Assembly: GCF_036237275.1 (NCBI RefSeq)
Contig: NZ_CP108352.1
Location: 4,464,001 to 4,528,000 of the forward strand
Direction of reading: 5' to 3'
DNA: 64,000 bases
From: Streptomyces sp. NBC_01353
Lineage (GTDB): Bacteria > Actinomycetota > Actinomycetes > Streptomycetales > Streptomycetaceae
Part shown: in pieces, positions 7,843-15,890 of the stretch
Numbering within the stretch: the stretch's first letter is position 1
How the letters are laid out: each line of letters opens with the position of its first letter
Program-made: the position numbers and the translations under genes
Notes under the pieces: generated by a model
Told to the model about the DNA's origin: nothing
Seen by the model: only the letters and a program-made list of their open reading frames with translations
The model's database searches: none

Positions 7843-9194
7843 ACCAGCCCTCCCCGAACCAGCCCTTCCCGAACCAGGTCCCCGCGAACCAGGTCCCAGA
7901 GACCCGCGCCCCCGAGAGCCAGGCCCCCGTGCACCAGACCCCCGGCGACCACGCGGCCCCGGGTGGGGACGCCGCTCCCGGCCTGCCCCGCGAGCCCTTC
8001 GACCGGCGGCTCGCGCGGGCCATCCAGCGGGTCACGGCCAGTGCCCTCGGGCCGTACCAGAGCGCGATCATCCGGATCGGCTTCTCGCTGACCTGGCTGC
8101 TCTTCCTGCTCCGCGAGCTGCCCCACCGTCATGAGTTGTACGGCCCCGACAGCCCCTGGTCGTGGGAGATGGGCCGGCAGCTGATCGCCGACAACAGCGC
8201 GTTCACGGTGCTGATGTGGTCGGACGGCGGGCTCTGGTTCGAGCTCGTCTACGCGATCGCCGTGCTCTCCGCCGCCCTGCTGCTGGTCGGCTGGCGCACC
8301 CGCGCCATGTCGGTGGTCTTCATGGTCGGCGTGCTGTCCCTGCAGAATCGCTCCGTCTTCGTGGGCGACGGCGGCGACAACGTCATCCACCTCGCCGCGA
8401 TCTACCTCGTCCTGACCCGCTGCGGCCAGGTCTGGTCCCTGGACGCCCGCCGGGCGGCCCGCGAGGCCCGCGACGCGACCGACGGTCTGCCGGCCCGTCG
8501 CGACGTCGTCGGACCGCTGTTGTGGGTGGTGCTCGGCGGCTTCCTGCTCGCCGCCACGTACTTCCTCGGTGCCACCGGCTCCACATGGCTGCTGGTGCTG
8601 ATGTGGGTGCTGTGGCTGGCGCAGGCGCTGTGGTGGGCCGTGTGCCGCTACGCCCCGGGCGAGCCGCGCACCCTCCTCGACGTCCTCGCCAATCTCGCCC
8701 ACAACGCGACGCTCGTCGTGATCATGGCCGAGGTCTGTCTGATCTATGCCACGGCCGGCTGGTACAAGATCCAGGGTTCGCGCTGGCAGGACGGCACCGC
8801 GCTGTACTACCCGCTCCAGCTGGACTACTTCGCTCCGTGGCCCGCGCTCTCCGACTTCCTCGGCTCCAGCGGTGTGATGGTGATGCTGCTGACGTACGGC
8901 ACCGTGATGATCCAGGTCGCGTTCCCCTTCGCCCTGTTCAACCGCAAGGTCAAGAACGTCCTGCTGGTGGCGATGATGCTGGAGCACGCCGGGATCGCGG
9001 TGCTGCTCGGGCTTCCCCTGTTCTCGCTCGCGATGATCTCCGCGGACGCGGTGTTCCTGCCGACGGCGTTTCTGGTCTGGCTGGCCGCGCGGGTGGGGCT
9101 CGGCCGGGAGCGGCTGATGTCCCGTACGCGTGGGAAGGTGCCCGACCAGCGCCGTTCGGGTGAGGAACCCGCCGCCCGTACCCTCGTGGGGTGA
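7839..9194 (+). CDS. HTTM domain multipass membrane protein
   Basis: This is a 451-residue integral membrane protein. The first 50 residues are Pro/Gln/Asn-rich with imperfect NQ-V/F-P repeats. After that come roughly eight to ten hydrophobic segments, for example FSLTWLLFLLRELPH, AIAVLSAALLLVGW and LLWVVLGGFLLAATYFLG. The region with FVGDGGDNVIHLAAIYLVL and AGWYKIQGSRWQDGTALYY is characteristic of HTTM proteins, the membrane domain related to vitamin K-dependent gamma-glutamyl carboxylase. The actual substrate in Streptomyces is unknown. It is coupled at both ends, overlapping DUF5819 by 4 nt and the SpoU gene by 4 nt. Confidence 0.88.
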   Translation: MNQPSPNQPFPNQVPANQVPETRAPESQAPVHQTPGDHAAPGGDAAPGLPREPFDRRLARAIQRVTASALGPYQSAIIRIGFSLTWLLFLLRELPHRHELYGPDSPWSWEMGRQLIADNSAFTVLMWSDGGLWFELVYAIAVLSAALLLVGWRTRAMSVVFMVGVLSLQNRSVFVGDGGDNVIHLAAIYLVLTRCGQVWSLDARRAAREARDATDGLPARRDVVGPLLWVVLGGFLLAATYFLGATGSTWLLVLMWVLWLAQALWWAVCRYAPGEPRTLLDVLANLAHNATLVVIMAEVCLIYATAGWYKIQGSRWQDGTALYYPLQLDYFAPWPALSDFLGSSGVMVMLLTYGTVMIQVAFPFALFNRKVKNVLLVAMMLEHAGIAVLLGLPLFSLAMISADAVFLPTAFLVWLAARVGLGRERLMSRTRGKVPDQRRSGEEPAARTLVG

Positions 9195-9871
9195 GCACCG
9201 CAGAACAGTCCGAGCCGATCCAGTACGACGAGGGGTACGCCCCCGAGGTCGGTGTCGGGCCGCATCCGCTGCCCTGGCCGGACGGCGAGGGCTACGACCC
9301 TGAGCTGCTGGCGGGCGGGGACCGGCGCAATGTCGTCGACCGGTACCGGTACTGGACGCGCGAGGCGGTCGTCGCCGACCTGGACACCCGTCGGCACGAT
9401 TTCCATGTCGCGGTGGAGAACTGGGGCCACGACTTCAACATCGGGTCGGTGGTGCGGACCGCGAACGCGTTCCTGGCGAAGGAGATCCACATCGTGGGTC
9501 GGCGGCGCTGGAACCGGCGCGGGGCGATGGTCACGGACCGCTACCAGCATGTGCGCCACCACCCGGACACCGAGTCGCTGACCGCGTGGGCCGCGGCCGA
9601 GGGCCTGCCGATCATCGGGATCGACAATCTGCCGGGCGCGGTGCCGCTGGAGCGGACCGTGCTGCCGCGGCGCTGTGTGCTGCTCTTCGGCCAGGAAGGG
9701 CCGGGTCTGACCGAGGAGGCCCGCAAGCACGCGGAGATGGTCTGCTCGATCGCCCAGTTCGGTTCGACCCGGTCGATCAACGCGGGGGCCGCGGCCGCGA
9801 TCGCGATGCACGCCTGGGTGCAGCGGTACGCCGAGATCGACGGTCCGGCAGGGCTCGCGGAGGCCCCGTAG
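9191..9871 (+). CDS. SpoU/TrmH-family RNA 2'-O-methyltransferase
   Basis: This 226-residue protein carries the three SPOUT motifs: NIGSVVRTANAF (motif 1), LLFGQEGPGLTEEA (motif 2) and GSTRSINAGAAAAIAMHAW (motif 3). Together they form the deep trefoil knot that binds S-adenosylmethionine. Enzymes of this class methylate the ribose 2'-OH of a tRNA or rRNA nucleotide; the target is not predictable from the sequence. There is a 60-residue acidic N-terminal extension. The GTG start overlaps the HTTM stop, so it is the third gene of a coupled trio. It converges with paaN, 20 bp away. Confidence 0.9.
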   Translation: MSTAEQSEPIQYDEGYAPEVGVGPHPLPWPDGEGYDPELLAGGDRRNVVDRYRYWTREAVVADLDTRRHDFHVAVENWGHDFNIGSVVRTANAFLAKEIHIVGRRRWNRRGAMVTDRYQHVRHHPDTESLTAWAAAEGLPIIGIDNLPGAVPLERTVLPRRCVLLFGQEGPGLTEEARKHAEMVCSIAQFGSTRSINAGAAAAIAMHAWVQRYAEIDGPAGLAEAP

Positions 9872-9891
9872 GGCCCCCGCGAGACCGTGGC

Positions 9892-11589
9892 TCACGCCTG
9901 GCGGCGGACCTCCACCACCCGGAAGCGGTTGGCGACGAAGGCCGCGTCGCACAGGGCCGCGTTCGCGGCCGGGTTTCCGCCGGAGCCGTGGAAGTCGGAG
10001 AACGCCGCCGTCTGGTTGACGTAGACCCCGCCCGTCAGGTTCAGCGAGAGCTGGGCCGACTCCTCCAGGCAGACCTCCTCCACGGCGCGCTCGGTGTCCG
10101 CCGAGGTGGTGTACGCCCCGACGGTCATCGCACCCTTCTCGCGGACCGTGCGGCGCAGCAGCTCGAGGGCGTCGGCGGTCGAGTCGACGGAGACGGCGAA
10201 GGACACCGGGCCGAAGCACTCGGAGAAGTACGCGGCGTCCGCGTCGGGCTTGGAGCCGTCCAGCTTCACGATGACCGGCGTACGGACGACGGCGCCCGGG
10301 AAGTCCGGGTTCGCCACCTCGCGGGAGGCCAGCGCCACCTCGCCCAGGCCGGCCGCGGCCTCCAGGCGCGCCTTCACGTCCGGGTTGACCAGCGCGCCGA
10401 GCAGGGCGTTCGCCCGGGCGTCGTCGCCCAGCAGGCCGCCCATCGCCGCCGCGAGATCGGCGACCACCTCGTCGTACGACTTGGTGCCCGCGTCGGTGGT
10501 GATGCCGTCGCGGGGGATCAGCAGGTTCTGCGGGGTCGTGCACATCTGGCCGCTGTACAGGGACAGGGAGAAGGCCAGGTTGGAGAGCATCCCCTTGTAG
10601 TCGTCGGTGGAGTCGACGACGACCGTGTTGACGCCCGCCTTCTCCGTGTAGACCTGCGCCTGGCGGGCGTTGGCCTCCAGCCAGTCGCCGAAGGCGGTGG
10701 AGCCGGTGTAGTCGATGATCCGGATCTCGGGGCGGACGGCCAGGGTCTTGGCGATGCCCTCGCCGGGCCGCTCGACGGCCAGCGCGACCAGGTTCGGGTC
10801 GAAGCCGGCCTCGGCGAGGACCTCGCGGGCCACGCGGACCGTGAGCGCCAGCGGGAGGACGGCCCGGGGGTGAGGCTTGACCAGGACCGGGTTGCCGGTG
10901 GCCAGGGAGGCGAACAGGCCGGGGTAGCCGTTCCAGGTCGGGAAGGTGTTGCAGCCGATCATCAGCGCGATGCCGCGGGCGACCGGGGTGAACTCCTTGG
11001 TCAGCTCCAGCGGGTCCCGCTTGCCCTGCGGCTTGGACCACTGGGCGGCGCCGCCGGGGGTGCGGGTCTGCTCCGCGTACGCGTACGCCACCGCCTCCAG
11101 GCCGCGGTCCTGCGCGTGCGGGCCGCCGGCCTGGAACGCCATCATGAAGGCCTGGCCGCTGGTGTGCATCACCGCGTGCGCGAACTCGTGGGTGCGGGCG
11201 GAGATCCGGGCGAGGATCTCGATACAGACCAGGGCGCGGGCCTCGGGTCCGGCCTCGCGCCAGGCGCCCATGCCGGCGCGCATCGCGGGCAGCAGGACGT
11301 CGATGTCGGCGTGCGGGTACTCCACGCCGAGCGCCGGGCCGTACGGCGAGATCTCGCCACCGGTCCAGCCGTCCGTGCCGGGCTGGTCCAGCTCGAAGCG
11401 GGTGTCGAGCAGCGCCTTGTACGCGTCGAGACCGGCGGCGGCGTCCAGCGAGCCGTTCTCGCCGTAGGCCTTCGGGTGCTCGGGGTGGGGCGACCAGTAG
11501 GCACGGGTGCGGATCGTGTCGAGAGCCTGGTCGAGTGTGGACCGGTGCTTCTCGGCCAGAGCGTCGGTGGTCAGCTGAGCGGCGGCCAT
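9892..11589 (-). CDS. paaN: Phenylacetic acid degradation aldehyde dehydrogenase PaaN
   Basis: This is a 565-residue aldehyde dehydrogenase of the PaaN type. The NAD-binding core has PVLVKPHPRAVLPLALTVR and IIDYTGSTAFGDWLEANA, and the probable catalytic cysteine lies in SLYSGQMCTTPQNLLIPRDG. It lacks the C-terminal MaoC hydratase domain of E. coli PaaZ, so only oxidation of the ring-opened semialdehyde would be performed here. The N-terminal 130 residues are family-specific. The start ATG at 11589 has AAGGAG upstream. It is divergent from paaH, and operator copy B lies in the gap. Confidence 0.9.
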   Translation of the reverse strand: MAAAQLTTDALAEKHRSTLDQALDTIRTRAYWSPHPEHPKAYGENGSLDAAAGLDAYKALLDTRFELDQPGTDGWTGGEISPYGPALGVEYPHADIDVLLPAMRAGMGAWREAGPEARALVCIEILARISARTHEFAHAVMHTSGQAFMMAFQAGGPHAQDRGLEAVAYAYAEQTRTPGGAAQWSKPQGKRDPLELTKEFTPVARGIALMIGCNTFPTWNGYPGLFASLATGNPVLVKPHPRAVLPLALTVRVAREVLAEAGFDPNLVALAVERPGEGIAKTLAVRPEIRIIDYTGSTAFGDWLEANARQAQVYTEKAGVNTVVVDSTDDYKGMLSNLAFSLSLYSGQMCTTPQNLLIPRDGITTDAGTKSYDEVVADLAAAMGGLLGDDARANALLGALVNPDVKARLEAAAGLGEVALASREVANPDFPGAVVRTPVIVKLDGSKPDADAAYFSECFGPVSFAVSVDSTADALELLRRTVREKGAMTVGAYTTSADTERAVEEVCLEESAQLSLNLTGGVYVNQTAAFSDFHGSGGNPAANAALCDAAFVANRFRVVEVRRQA

Positions 11590-11644
11590 GGCAGGACCAA
11601 CTCCTTGTTGAGCTGGGCAGGAAGGGACGGACAGAGTTAGAGTA

Positions 11645-11662
11645 ACCGAACGATCGGTCGGG
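11645..11662. promoter_or_regulatory. TetR-type operator, copy B (paaN/paaH)
   Basis: ACCGAACGATCGGTCGGG matches the reverse complement of the paaA-proximal palindrome at 17 of 18 positions. It lies between the divergent paaN and paaH-tetR transcription units, so one bound dimer could control both. The tetR gene is last in the rightward unit, which implies autoregulation. Confidence 0.75.
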
Positions 11663-11682
11663 ACAAGGGGGTCTGTCGAAGC

Positions 11683-11691
11683 TGTGGACAA
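11683..11691 (-). promoter_or_regulatory. DnaA-box-like 9-mer
   Basis: On the minus strand this reads TTGTCCACA, the preferred Streptomyces DnaA box as I recall it. It lies 20 bp after operator copy B and 22 bp before the paaH start. Its role is unproven. Confidence 0.35.
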
Positions 11692-11713
11692 CCCATCGGG
11701 GAGGATCAGTCGC

Positions 11714-13351
11714 ATGACCGCCAATGTGAGCGATTCCGCGCCGGACGCCGTCTCGGGTTCCGCGCCGAAGCCCGCGCCGGTTCCCGTGCCCGAGCCCGGC
11801 ACCGACGCCATCGACCGGAGCCGGACCGTCGCCGTCGTCGGCACGGGGACCATGGGCCAGGGAATCGCGCAGGTCGCCCTGGTCGCCGGGCATCGCGTCC
11901 GGCTCTACGACAGCGCCCCCGGCCGGGCCGGGGAGGCCGTGACCGCCCTCGCCGCCCGCCTGGACCGCCTCGTCGAGAAGGGGCGGATGGACCGGGCCGA
12001 GCGCGACGGAGCCGTCGCGCGGCTCCACGCCGCGGCCGAGCTGACCGAACTGGCCGACGCCGCGCTCGTCGTCGAGGCGATCGTCGAGCACCTCCCGGTC
12101 AAGCAGCAGCTCTTCGGCGAGCTCGAGAAGATCGTCGGCGACGACACCCTGCTCGCCACCAACACCTCCTCCCTCTCCGTCACCGCGATCGCGGGAGGCC
12201 TGCGGCTGCCCGGCCGGTTCGTCGGGCTGCACTTCTTCAACCCGGCCCCGCTGCTCCCCCTCGTCGAGGTCGTCAGCGGCTTCGCCACCGACGAATCCGC
12301 CGCCACGCGCGCGTACGAGACCGCGAAGAGCTGGGGCAAGACGCCGGTGCGCTGCGCCGACACCCCCGGGTTCATCGTCAACCGGATAGCCCGGCCGTTC
12401 TACGCGGAGGCGCTGCGGGTGTACGAGGAGGGCGCGGCCGACCCCGCCACCATCGACGCGGTGCTGCGCGAGTGCGGCGGCTTCCGGATGGGTCCCTTCG
12501 AGCTGACCGACCTCATCGGCCAGGACGTCAACGAGGCCGTCACCCGGTCCGTGTGGGAGTCCTTCTACCAGGACCCGAAGTTCACGCCGTCCCTCGCCCA
12601 GCGGCGCCTGGTCGAGTCGGCGCGGCTCGGCCGCAAGTCGGGGCAGGGCTGGTACCCGTACGGGGACGGCGCGGCGGCCCCCGAGCCGCACACCGCGCCC
12701 CCGGCCGAGCCGCCGGCCCACGTGACGGTCCAGGGCGACGTGGAGCACATGCGCGACCTGGTGAAGCGGATCGAGGAAGCCGCGATCCCGGTCCGCTTCG
12801 GGGACGACGCGGTGCCCGGCTACCCGGGCTGGATCGAGCTGCCGAGCGGCACGCGGCTCTTCCTCGCCGACGGGACATCGGCCGACGACGCCGAGATGCC
12901 GGTCATCCACATCGACCTGGCGCTGAACTTCTCCACCTGCGAGCGGATCGCGCTCGCGCCCTCGGCCACCGTGGACGACAGCGCCCTCCAGGAGGCGATC
13001 GGCCTCTTCCAGGCGGCGGGCAAGGCGGTCAGCGTCATCCGCGACATCCCCGGCATGATCGTCGCCCGTACGGTCGCGATGCTCGCCGACTTCGCCTTCG
13101 ACGCCGCCGCGCGCTCGGTGGCCGACGGCGACGACATCGACACCGCGATGCGGCTCGGCGTGAACTACCCGCGCGGGCCCCTCGCCTGGGGCGAGGAGCT
13201 GGGCGCCGGCTGGGTCCTCGAGATGCTGTCGAACCTCCACGAGGAGTATCCGACGGGCCGCTACGCCCCCTCGCAGGCGTTGCTCCGCCGGGCCGCCGCC
13301 GAGCGGGTCGCCGCCGAGGCGGCCGCGGCCGCACAGGAGGCGACGGCATGA
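11714..13351 (+). CDS. paaH: 3-hydroxyacyl-CoA dehydrogenase PaaH
   Basis: This 545-residue enzyme oxidises a 3-hydroxyacyl-CoA with NAD+, here probably 3-hydroxyadipyl-CoA of the phenylacetate pathway. The Rossmann motif VAVVGTGTMGQGIAQVAL follows an Ala/Pro-rich 35-residue leader. The catalytic segment GRFVGLHFFNPAPLLPLVEVV and FIVNRIARPFYAEALRVYEEG are typical. A second dehydrogenase C-terminal domain (RDIPGMIVARTVAMLADFAFD) makes it the long PaaH form. The ATG at 11714 with GAGGAT upstream is preferred over GTG at 11684. Its stop overlaps the TetR start by 4 nt. Confidence 0.92.
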   Translation: MTANVSDSAPDAVSGSAPKPAPVPVPEPGTDAIDRSRTVAVVGTGTMGQGIAQVALVAGHRVRLYDSAPGRAGEAVTALAARLDRLVEKGRMDRAERDGAVARLHAAAELTELADAALVVEAIVEHLPVKQQLFGELEKIVGDDTLLATNTSSLSVTAIAGGLRLPGRFVGLHFFNPAPLLPLVEVVSGFATDESAATRAYETAKSWGKTPVRCADTPGFIVNRIARPFYAEALRVYEEGAADPATIDAVLRECGGFRMGPFELTDLIGQDVNEAVTRSVWESFYQDPKFTPSLAQRRLVESARLGRKSGQGWYPYGDGAAAPEPHTAPPAEPPAHVTVQGDVEHMRDLVKRIEEAAIPVRFGDDAVPGYPGWIELPSGTRLFLADGTSADDAEMPVIHIDLALNFSTCERIALAPSATVDDSALQEAIGLFQAAGKAVSVIRDIPGMIVARTVAMLADFAFDAAARSVADGDDIDTAMRLGVNYPRGPLAWGEELGAGWVLEMLSNLHEEYPTGRYAPSQALLRRAAAERVAAEAAAAAQEATA

Positions 13352-13941
13352 CCACCGCGAAGCGCGACACCTACACCCCCGAGACGCTGCTCTCCGTCGC
13401 CGTACGCGTCTTCAACGAGCGCGGCTACGACGGCACGTCCATGGAGCACCTCTCCAAGGCCGCGGGGATCTCCAAGTCCTCGATATACCACCATGTCGCG
13501 GGCAAGGAGGAGCTGCTGCGGCGGGCCGTCAGCCGGGCCATCGACGGGCTCTTCGCGATCCTCGACGAGCCGGGCGCGGGGCGTGGGCGGGCCATCGAGC
13601 GGGTCGAGTACGTCACCCGGCGCACCGTCGAGGTGCTGATGGCGGAGCTTCCGTACGTGACGCTGCTGCTGCGGGTCCGGGGCAACACCGACACCGAGCG
13701 GTGGGCGATGGAGCGGCGCCGGGAGTTCGACCAGAGGGTGGCCGAGCTGCTGAAGGCGGCCGTGGCCGACGGTGACCTGAGGGCCGATGTGGACATCAAG
13801 CTGGCCACGCGACTGCTCTTCGGCATGATCAACTCGCTGGTGGAGTGGTACCGGCCGCTGCCGGGCGCCGACGCGGTGCGCGAGCAGCTCGCCGACACCG
13901 TCGTCCATCTCGCGTTCGACGGGCTGCGTACGGCCCGCTGA
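13348..13941 (+). CDS. TetR-family regulator, probable PaaR
   Basis: This is a 197-residue TetR/AcrR repressor. The DNA-binding domain covers residues about 12-58, with the helix-turn-helix TSMEHLSKAAGISKSSIYHH. The C-terminal two thirds form the ligand and dimer domain. It has a strong AGGAGG site and overlaps paaH by 4 nt, so it is cotranscribed with a catabolic gene of the pathway. The repeated palindrome at 7011, 11645 and 14654 is the obvious candidate operator, and phenylacetyl-CoA is the likely inducer by analogy with known PaaR proteins. Both operator and ligand are inferred. Confidence 0.85.
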   Translation: MTTAKRDTYTPETLLSVAVRVFNERGYDGTSMEHLSKAAGISKSSIYHHVAGKEELLRRAVSRAIDGLFAILDEPGAGRGRAIERVEYVTRRTVEVLMAELPYVTLLLRVRGNTDTERWAMERRREFDQRVAELLKAAVADGDLRADVDIKLATRLLFGMINSLVEWYRPLPGADAVREQLADTVVHLAFDGLRTAR

Positions 13942-13970
13942 AGCCGCCCGGGGCCTGCTCGGTGGTTCGT

Positions 13971-14004
13971 TGTACGGGCCGCCGCTCAGCGGCCCCGTAC
14001 GGCT
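13971..14004. terminator. Bidirectional hairpin between tetR and bkdR
   Basis: An inverted repeat with arms GTACGGGCCGC and GCGGCCCCGTAC (one bulged base) lies between the convergent tetR and bkdR genes. No T-run follows, as is common for Streptomyces terminators. Confidence 0.6.
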
Positions 14005-14006
14005 TC

Positions 14007-14552
14007 TCAGTGGCCCGGGTCGAGGTCCGTCTCCTCGAAGACCAGCAGCGTGCGGGTGGAGAGCACCTCGGGGATCGACTGGAGCTTGGTGAGCACCAGC
14101 TCGCGCAGGGTCCGGTTGTCGGGGGTGTGGACCAGCAGCAGGACGTCGAAGTCCCCGCTGACCAGCGCGATGTGCGCGGCCCCCGGCAGGGCCTGGAGCT
14201 GCTCGCGCACGGTGCGCCAGGAGTTCTGGACGATCTTGAGCGTGATGTAGGCGGAGGCGCCCTGGCCCGCGCGCTCGTGGTTGACCCGCGCGCTGAAGCC
14301 GCGGATCACGCCGTCGTCGATGAGCCGGTTGATCCGCGCGTAGGCGTTGGCCCTGGACACATGCACCCGCTCGGCCACGGAGCGTATCGAGGCGCGACCG
14401 TCCGTCTGGAGGATGCGCAGGATGTCGCGGTCGATGGAGTCCAGCGGGCGCGCCGGAGGGCCCTGGGGCACCTGTGACGCCCCGCCGGGCGCCGTGCCCG
14501 GCGGCTGGGCGAGCTCCCGCTCCCAGCTCTCGGCCATTTGTTCATCCGCCAT
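14007..14552 (-). CDS. bkdR: Lrp/AsnC-family regulator BkdR
   Basis: This is a 181-residue Lrp-type regulator. The first 40 residues are a Pro/Gly-rich leader. The winged HTH is at residues about 41-95 (LDSIDRDILRILQTDGRASI, then VSRANAYARINRLIDDGVI). The RAM effector domain follows, with ALVSGDFDVLLLVHTPDNRTL. Lrp proteins bind amino acids or 2-oxoacids. The gene is divergent from the first E1/E2 operon, the arrangement described for bkdR in S. coelicolor, so it is the expected local regulator of that operon. The ATG at 14552 has GGGGGGA upstream; ATG at 14582 is an in-frame alternative. Confidence 0.87.
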   Translation of the reverse strand: MADEQMAESWERELAQPPGTAPGGASQVPQGPPARPLDSIDRDILRILQTDGRASIRSVAERVHVSRANAYARINRLIDDGVIRGFSARVNHERAGQGASAYITLKIVQNSWRTVREQLQALPGAAHIALVSGDFDVLLLVHTPDNRTLRELVLTKLQSIPEVLSTRTLLVFEETDLDPGH

Positions 14553-14597
14553 GTCCCCCCGCCTCTCTCCCATGGACGACATGCTCCTATCCCAGGC

Positions 14598-14619
14598 TGT
14601 GGAGAACCGATTGTCCACA
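14598..14619. promoter_or_regulatory. Inverted pair of DnaA-box-like 9-mers / possible BkdR operator
   Basis: TGTGGAGAA (14598-14606) and TTGTCCACA (14611-14619) are in opposite orientation and share arms CTGTGGA and TCCACAG. The second is an exact Streptomyces-type DnaA box. Because the pair is symmetric and sits in the bkdR-bkdA divergent promoter region, it could equally be an operator for BkdR. Confidence 0.4.
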
Positions 14620-14653
14620 GGCTGAGGGTGCCTGTAGCCAAAATGCCTCCACG

Positions 14654-14671
14654 ACCGAACAATCGGTAGGT
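14654..14671. promoter_or_regulatory. TetR-type operator, copy C (first E1/E2 operon)
   Basis: ACCGAACAATCGGTAGGT matches the reverse complement of copy A at 16 of 18 positions and keeps the ACCGAAC and ATCGGT half-site cores. It lies 68 bp upstream of the chosen E1-alpha start, in the bkdR/bkdA divergent region. This links the 2-oxoacid dehydrogenase operon to the phenylacetate regulon. Confidence 0.65.
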
Positions 14672-14738
14672 GAGGCGCGCCACACCCGCGCCACCCGCCT
14701 TCGGGTCTTATGCCCGCTCCCACGAGGAGGTGGACTCG

Positions 14739-15890
14739 TTGCAACAGCGCAGTTCGACAGTCCAAGAGCCGCCCGGTGCCACCCCTGGCTACCGGCCCAC
14801 CCCGCCCCCGGCGTGGAAGCCGCGTACCGACCCGGCCCCCCTGCTGCCCGACGCCGAGCCGTTCCGTGTCCTCGGCACGGACGCGGTTGCCGCCGCCGAC
14901 CCCGAGCTGCTGCGGCGGCTCTACGCGGAGCTGGTGCGCGGTCGGCGGTACAACGCGCAGGCCACGGCCCTGACCAAGCAGGGCCGGCTCGCCGTGTATC
15001 CGTCGACGACCGGCCAGGAGGCCTGCGAGGTCGCGGCCGCGCTGGCCCTGGAGGACCGGGACTGGCTGTTCCCCTCGTACCGCGACACCCTCGCGGCCGT
15101 CGTCCGCGGCCTGGACCCGGTCCAGGCGCTGACGCTGCTGCGCGGCGACTGGCACACCGGGTACGACCCGCGTGAGCACCGCATAGCGCCGCTGTCCACG
15201 CCTCTCGCCACCCAGCTCCCGCACGCGGTGGGCCTGGCCCACGCCGCCCGGCTCAAGGGCGACGACGTGGTCGCGCTCGCCATGGTCGGCGACGGCGGCA
15301 CCAGCGAGGGCGACTTCCACGAGGCGCTGAACTTCGCGGCCGTCTGGCAGGCCCCCGTGGTCTTCCTGGTGCAGAACAACGGCTTCGCGATCTCCGTGCC
15401 GCTCGCCAAGCAGACCGCGGCTCCCTCCCTGGCCCACAAGGCCGTCGGATACGGAATGCCCGGCCGGCTCGTCGACGGCAATGACGCCGTCGCCGTCCAC
15501 CAGGTGCTCACCGAGGCCGTGGCACGAGCGCGTCGGGGCGGCGGACCGACGCTGATCGAGGCGATCACGTACCGCATCGAGGCCCACACCAACGCCGACG
15601 ACGCCACCCGCTACCGCGGCGACAGCGAGGTCGAGGCGTGGCGGGCACACGACCCGATCCTGCTCCTGGAGCGGGAGTTGACGGAGCGCGGGATGCTCGA
15701 CGAGGACGGAAAGCGGGCCGCGGCCGAGGCCGCCGAGACGATGGCGGCGGCGCTGCGCGAGCGGATGAACGCCGAGCCGGTCCTCGACCCGATGGATCTC
15801 TTCGCGCACGTCTACGCCGAGCAGACCACCCAGCTGCGCGAGCAGGCCGCGCAGCTGCGGGCCGAGCTCGACGCCGAGAGCGAGGCGTGA
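14739..15890 (+). CDS. bkdA: 2-Oxoacid dehydrogenase E1 component, alpha subunit (bkd operon 1)
   Basis: This is the thiamine diphosphate-binding alpha subunit of a BCKDH/PDH-type E1 heterotetramer, about 383 residues. The ThDP motif runs from GDGGTSEGDFHEAL to VVFLVQNN. The helix ending in ALALEDRDWLFPSYRDTLAA and the loop YRIEAHTNADDATRYRGD are also typical; the IEAH segment differs from the MGAH in the second operon's E1-alpha. TTG at 14739 is chosen because GAGGAGG lies 8 nt upstream; GTG at 14730 is an alternative. It is the first gene of an alpha-beta-E2 operon with 1-3 nt overlaps. The substrate could be branched-chain oxoacids, pyruvate or an aromatic oxoacid. Confidence 0.88.
   Translation: MQQRSSTVQEPPGATPGYRPTPPPAWKPRTDPAPLLPDAEPFRVLGTDAVAAADPELLRRLYAELVRGRRYNAQATALTKQGRLAVYPSTTGQEACEVAAALALEDRDWLFPSYRDTLAAVVRGLDPVQALTLLRGDWHTGYDPREHRIAPLSTPLATQLPHAVGLAHAARLKGDDVVALAMVGDGGTSEGDFHEALNFAAVWQAPVVFLVQNNGFAISVPLAKQTAAPSLAHKAVGYGMPGRLVDGNDAVAVHQVLTEAVARARRGGGPTLIEAITYRIEAHTNADDATRYRGDSEVEAWRAHDPILLLERELTERGMLDEDGKRAAAEAAETMAAALRERMNAEPVLDPMDLFAHVYAEQTTQLREQAAQLRAELDAESEA

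Noticed and set aside
8825-13240. A very long antisense open frame (more than 1,400 codons) on the minus strand
   Set aside because: It runs opposite SpoU and paaH and across paaN in another frame, with Arg/Pro/Gly/His-rich composition and no recognisable motifs. It is an artefact of high GC with rare stop codons.
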